Source of the DNA: Hymenobacter sp. BT559
Lineage (GTDB): Bacteria > Bacteroidota > Bacteroidia > Cytophagales > Hymenobacteraceae
Direction: 5' to 3'
DNA: 64,000 bases
Assembly (NCBI RefSeq): GCF_016427535.1
Contig: NZ_JAELXV010000003.1
Span: 248,001 to 312,000 of the forward strand
A model generated the notes under the pieces. The model saw only the letters and a list, made by a program, of their open reading frames with translations. It searched no databases and was not told the origin of the DNA. The position numbers were made by a program, and so were the translations under genes. Below are positions 62,674 through 64,000 of the stretch, piece by piece (the first letter of the stretch is position 1; the number at the start of each line of letters is the position of its first letter).

Positions 62674-63180
62674 ATGACTTCTTCTCACAAATCGCGCGGT
62701 GCTAAGTTTTGGCCCGCGTTGGGCTTTGCCGCGCTGGCGGGCTCACGAGCTACCTCAGGGCCTGCTTTCCTAAGCCAATATCTTTCACAGCAGGCACTAG
62801 CGCCAGCGCTGGCAGGCTCGCCGCTCCGCTTTTTGGCCAAGCCGGGCGCTACTACCGCGCTGCGGTTTCTTATTGCCGGCGAGTTTGTGGGCGATAAGTT
62901 GCCGAATACGCCCAACCGCATTGTGCCAATGCAGCTTTCGACACGCGCTACCTCGGGCGCGCTAGTAGGAGCTACGGTGTACAAGAGCAAGGGCGGCAGC
63001 GCCCTAGGTGGTGCGCTAGTGGGGGCACTTGGCGCAGTGGCAGCTACGTACCTCACGTTTTACCTGCGTCAAGCTATTAGCCAGAAAACCAGCACAAACA
63101 CGAGCCTTGTCGGGGCAGGCGAAGATGCGCTGGTGCTGGGCCTTGGGGCAGCGCTGGCCAAGAGCCAAAAGCAGTCGTAA
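62674..63180 (+). CDS. DUF4126 family membrane protein
   Basis: This 168-residue integral membrane protein of unknown role has several Gly/Ala-rich hydrophobic stretches (about 12-28, 95-112, 113-132, 145-162). The start segment FAALAGSRATSGPAFLSQYL and the middle motif VGDKLPNTPNRIVPMQLSTRATSGALVGATVY match the DUF4126 family, in which the R-x-x-x-GP and DK-x-P-x-x-P-x-R positions are conserved. It is followed by the lpd promoter region with its perfect palindrome. No link to lpd is known. Confidence 0.82.
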   Translation: MTSSHKSRGAKFWPALGFAALAGSRATSGPAFLSQYLSQQALAPALAGSPLRFLAKPGATTALRFLIAGEFVGDKLPNTPNRIVPMQLSTRATSGALVGATVYKSKGGSALGGALVGALGAVAATYLTFYLRQAISQKTSTNTSLVGAGEDALVLGLGAALAKSQKQS

Positions 63181-63239
63181 GATGAACTGACTGCTCTCGG
63201 GCACTAGGTCGCACATTTTGGGCGGGCTACTTGTTAAGA

Positions 63240-63282
63240 ACGCGGGCGTAGCGGGCGAGGTATTCGCCCGCTACGCCCGCGT
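63240..63282. promoter_or_regulatory. Perfect 19-bp inverted repeat abutting the lpd promoter
   Basis: The arms 63240-63258 and 63264-63282 (ACGCGGGCGTAGCGGGCGA and its complement) are exact with a five-base loop. The right arm touches the candidate -7 box TATCTTTG (63282-63289). It could end the upstream transcript or be an operator; it has no T run after it. Confidence 0.65.
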
Positions 63283-63331
63283 ATCTTTGCCGGGCTGGCC
63301 GGATGGTTAGCCCTACCCGTTTTTTGCGATT

Positions 63332-64000
63332 ATGAATCAATATGATGTCACCGTCATCGGCTCGGGCCCTGGCGGATATGTAGCCGCCATCCGGTGCGCC
63401 CAGCTGGGCCTCAAAACTGCGCTTATCGAGAAGTATCCGACCCTAGGTGGCACTTGCCTCAATGTGGGCTGTATTCCGAGCAAGGCGCTGCTTGACTCTT
63501 CGGAGCACTACCACAACGCCCACACGGCGTTTGCCGACCACGGCATCGGGCTCGATAACCTGACGGTGGACATGAACCGCATGATAGACCGCAAGGCTGG
63601 CGTGGTGAAGGCTAATGTGGACGGCATCGCCTATCTGATGAAAAAGAACAAAATCGACGTGCTCACCGGCGTCGGCTCGTTCGTTGATAAAAATCACCTC
63701 AGCATCGCGCCCACTGAGGGCGGCGAGGCGCAGCAAATAGAGACGAAGAACGTCATTATCGCCACTGGCTCCAAGCCCACGGTGCTGCCGTTCATTAAGC
63801 AGGACAAGCAGCGCATCATCACCAGCACCGAGGCCCTGAACATTCGCGAAGTACCCAAGCACATGATAGTGATTGGCGGCGGCGTGATTGGCCTCGAAAT
63901 GGCTTCTGTGTATGCCCGCTTAGGTGCCAAGGTATCGGTGGTAGAGTTCATGGACAGCATCATCCCAACCATGGACCGCGGCCTAGGTAAGGAATTGCGC
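63332..64000 (+). CDS. lpdA: Dihydrolipoyl dehydrogenase (E3), N-terminal part (3' end outside window)
   Basis: This FAD-dependent E3 subunit reoxidises the lipoyl arms of 2-oxo-acid dehydrogenase complexes with NAD+. The first 223 codons are visible and the frame runs off the right edge; full-length enzymes have about 465-475 residues. The FAD motif GSGPGGYVAA is at residues 10-19. The redox-active disulphide is in GGTCLNVGCIPSK (about 40-52). ATGSKPTVLPF and the NAD-binding GGGVIGLEMASVYARLGAKV (about 186-205) follow. It lies 3.6 kb after sucB, so E1, E2 and E3 of the 2-oxoglutarate complex are within 9 kb. Confidence 0.96.
   Translation, partial: MNQYDVTVIGSGPGGYVAAIRCAQLGLKTALIEKYPTLGGTCLNVGCIPSKALLDSSEHYHNAHTAFADHGIGLDNLTVDMNRMIDRKAGVVKANVDGIAYLMKKNKIDVLTGVGSFVDKNHLSIAPTEGGEAQQIETKNVIIATGSKPTVLPFIKQDKQRIITSTEALNIREVPKHMIVIGGGVIGLEMASVYARLGAKVSVVEFMDSIIPTMDRGLGKELR

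Noticed and set aside
1..64000. tRNA, rRNA, CRISPR array or replication origin
   Set aside because: Reading both strands I found no tRNA-like T-loop and acceptor pairing, no rRNA segment, no regular direct-repeat/spacer array and no DnaA-box cluster. A covariance-model search would be needed to exclude small RNAs.

Overview
The window is about 60% G+C and reads as chromosomal DNA of a Cytophagales-type Bacteroidota, most like Hymenobacter. This rests on protein content: SusC/CirA-like TonB receptors with CarboxypepD-reg domains, a type IX secretion (CHU_C) cargo, LytTR two-component genes, DUF4286, DUF6970, DUF4382 and DUF4126 proteins, and Bacteroidota -7 boxes (TAnnTTTG). Gene density is high. 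I see no rRNA or tRNA gene, CRISPR array, transposase or phage gene. The genus is an inference; no search was run.

Layout. 1-5989: end of pyruvate carboxylase, a secreted unknown, an M28 peptidase, a membrane unknown and a prolyl oligopeptidase. 6126-9790 (minus): a Tat-exported SDR, a DUF4286 protein, a frameshifted nitronate monooxygenase, a DUF6526 protein and a coiled-coil secreted protein. 9919-14010 (minus): a likely metal-handling group (CDF exporter, TonB receptor, small His-rich protein). 14614-21335 (plus): an unknown, htpG, a carboxylesterase and a PAS histidine kinase. 21447-25001 (minus): a di-haem peroxidase and a PhoX-like lipoprotein. 25116-29551: a LytS/LytTR pair divergent from an outer-membrane beta-barrel protein, with two symmetric pairs of 9-bp repeats between them. 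29786-33797: AsmA-like and DUF4382 proteins. 34121-38115: a three-gene export system whose ABC subunit has no ATPase domain. 38296-45242 (minus): DinB, DUF6970 lipoprotein, diacylglycerol kinase, GNAT, the T9SS cargo and fumarase. 45455-49269: a 58-residue acidic protein, an S9 peptidase and an S33 hydrolase. 49297-51715 (minus): ECF sigma factor, an anti-sigma/TonB fusion and a repeat lipoprotein. 51865-54790: two unknowns and a major-royal-jelly-like lipoprotein. 55041-64000: 2-oxoglutarate dehydrogenase E1 and E2, a Crp/Fnr regulator, unknowns including a roadblock-like protein, DUF4126, and the start of dihydrolipoyl dehydrogenase.

How genes fit together. sucA, sucB and lpd supply the three subunits of the 2-oxoglutarate dehydrogenase complex, and fumarase and pyruvate carboxylase add other TCA and anaplerotic steps. 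Four secreted serine or metallo-peptidases suggest growth on peptides.

The most notable signals are genome-style ones. The palindrome CCTAGG occurs roughly 100 times (counted by eye), about five times expectation, in genes and between them, and it supplies the stop codon of six genes. Several families of inverted repeats (44 to about 75 bp arms) sit at gene ends, and one lies in frame inside a TolC signal-peptide region. The intergenic region at 26960-27038 looks like a double LytTR operator.
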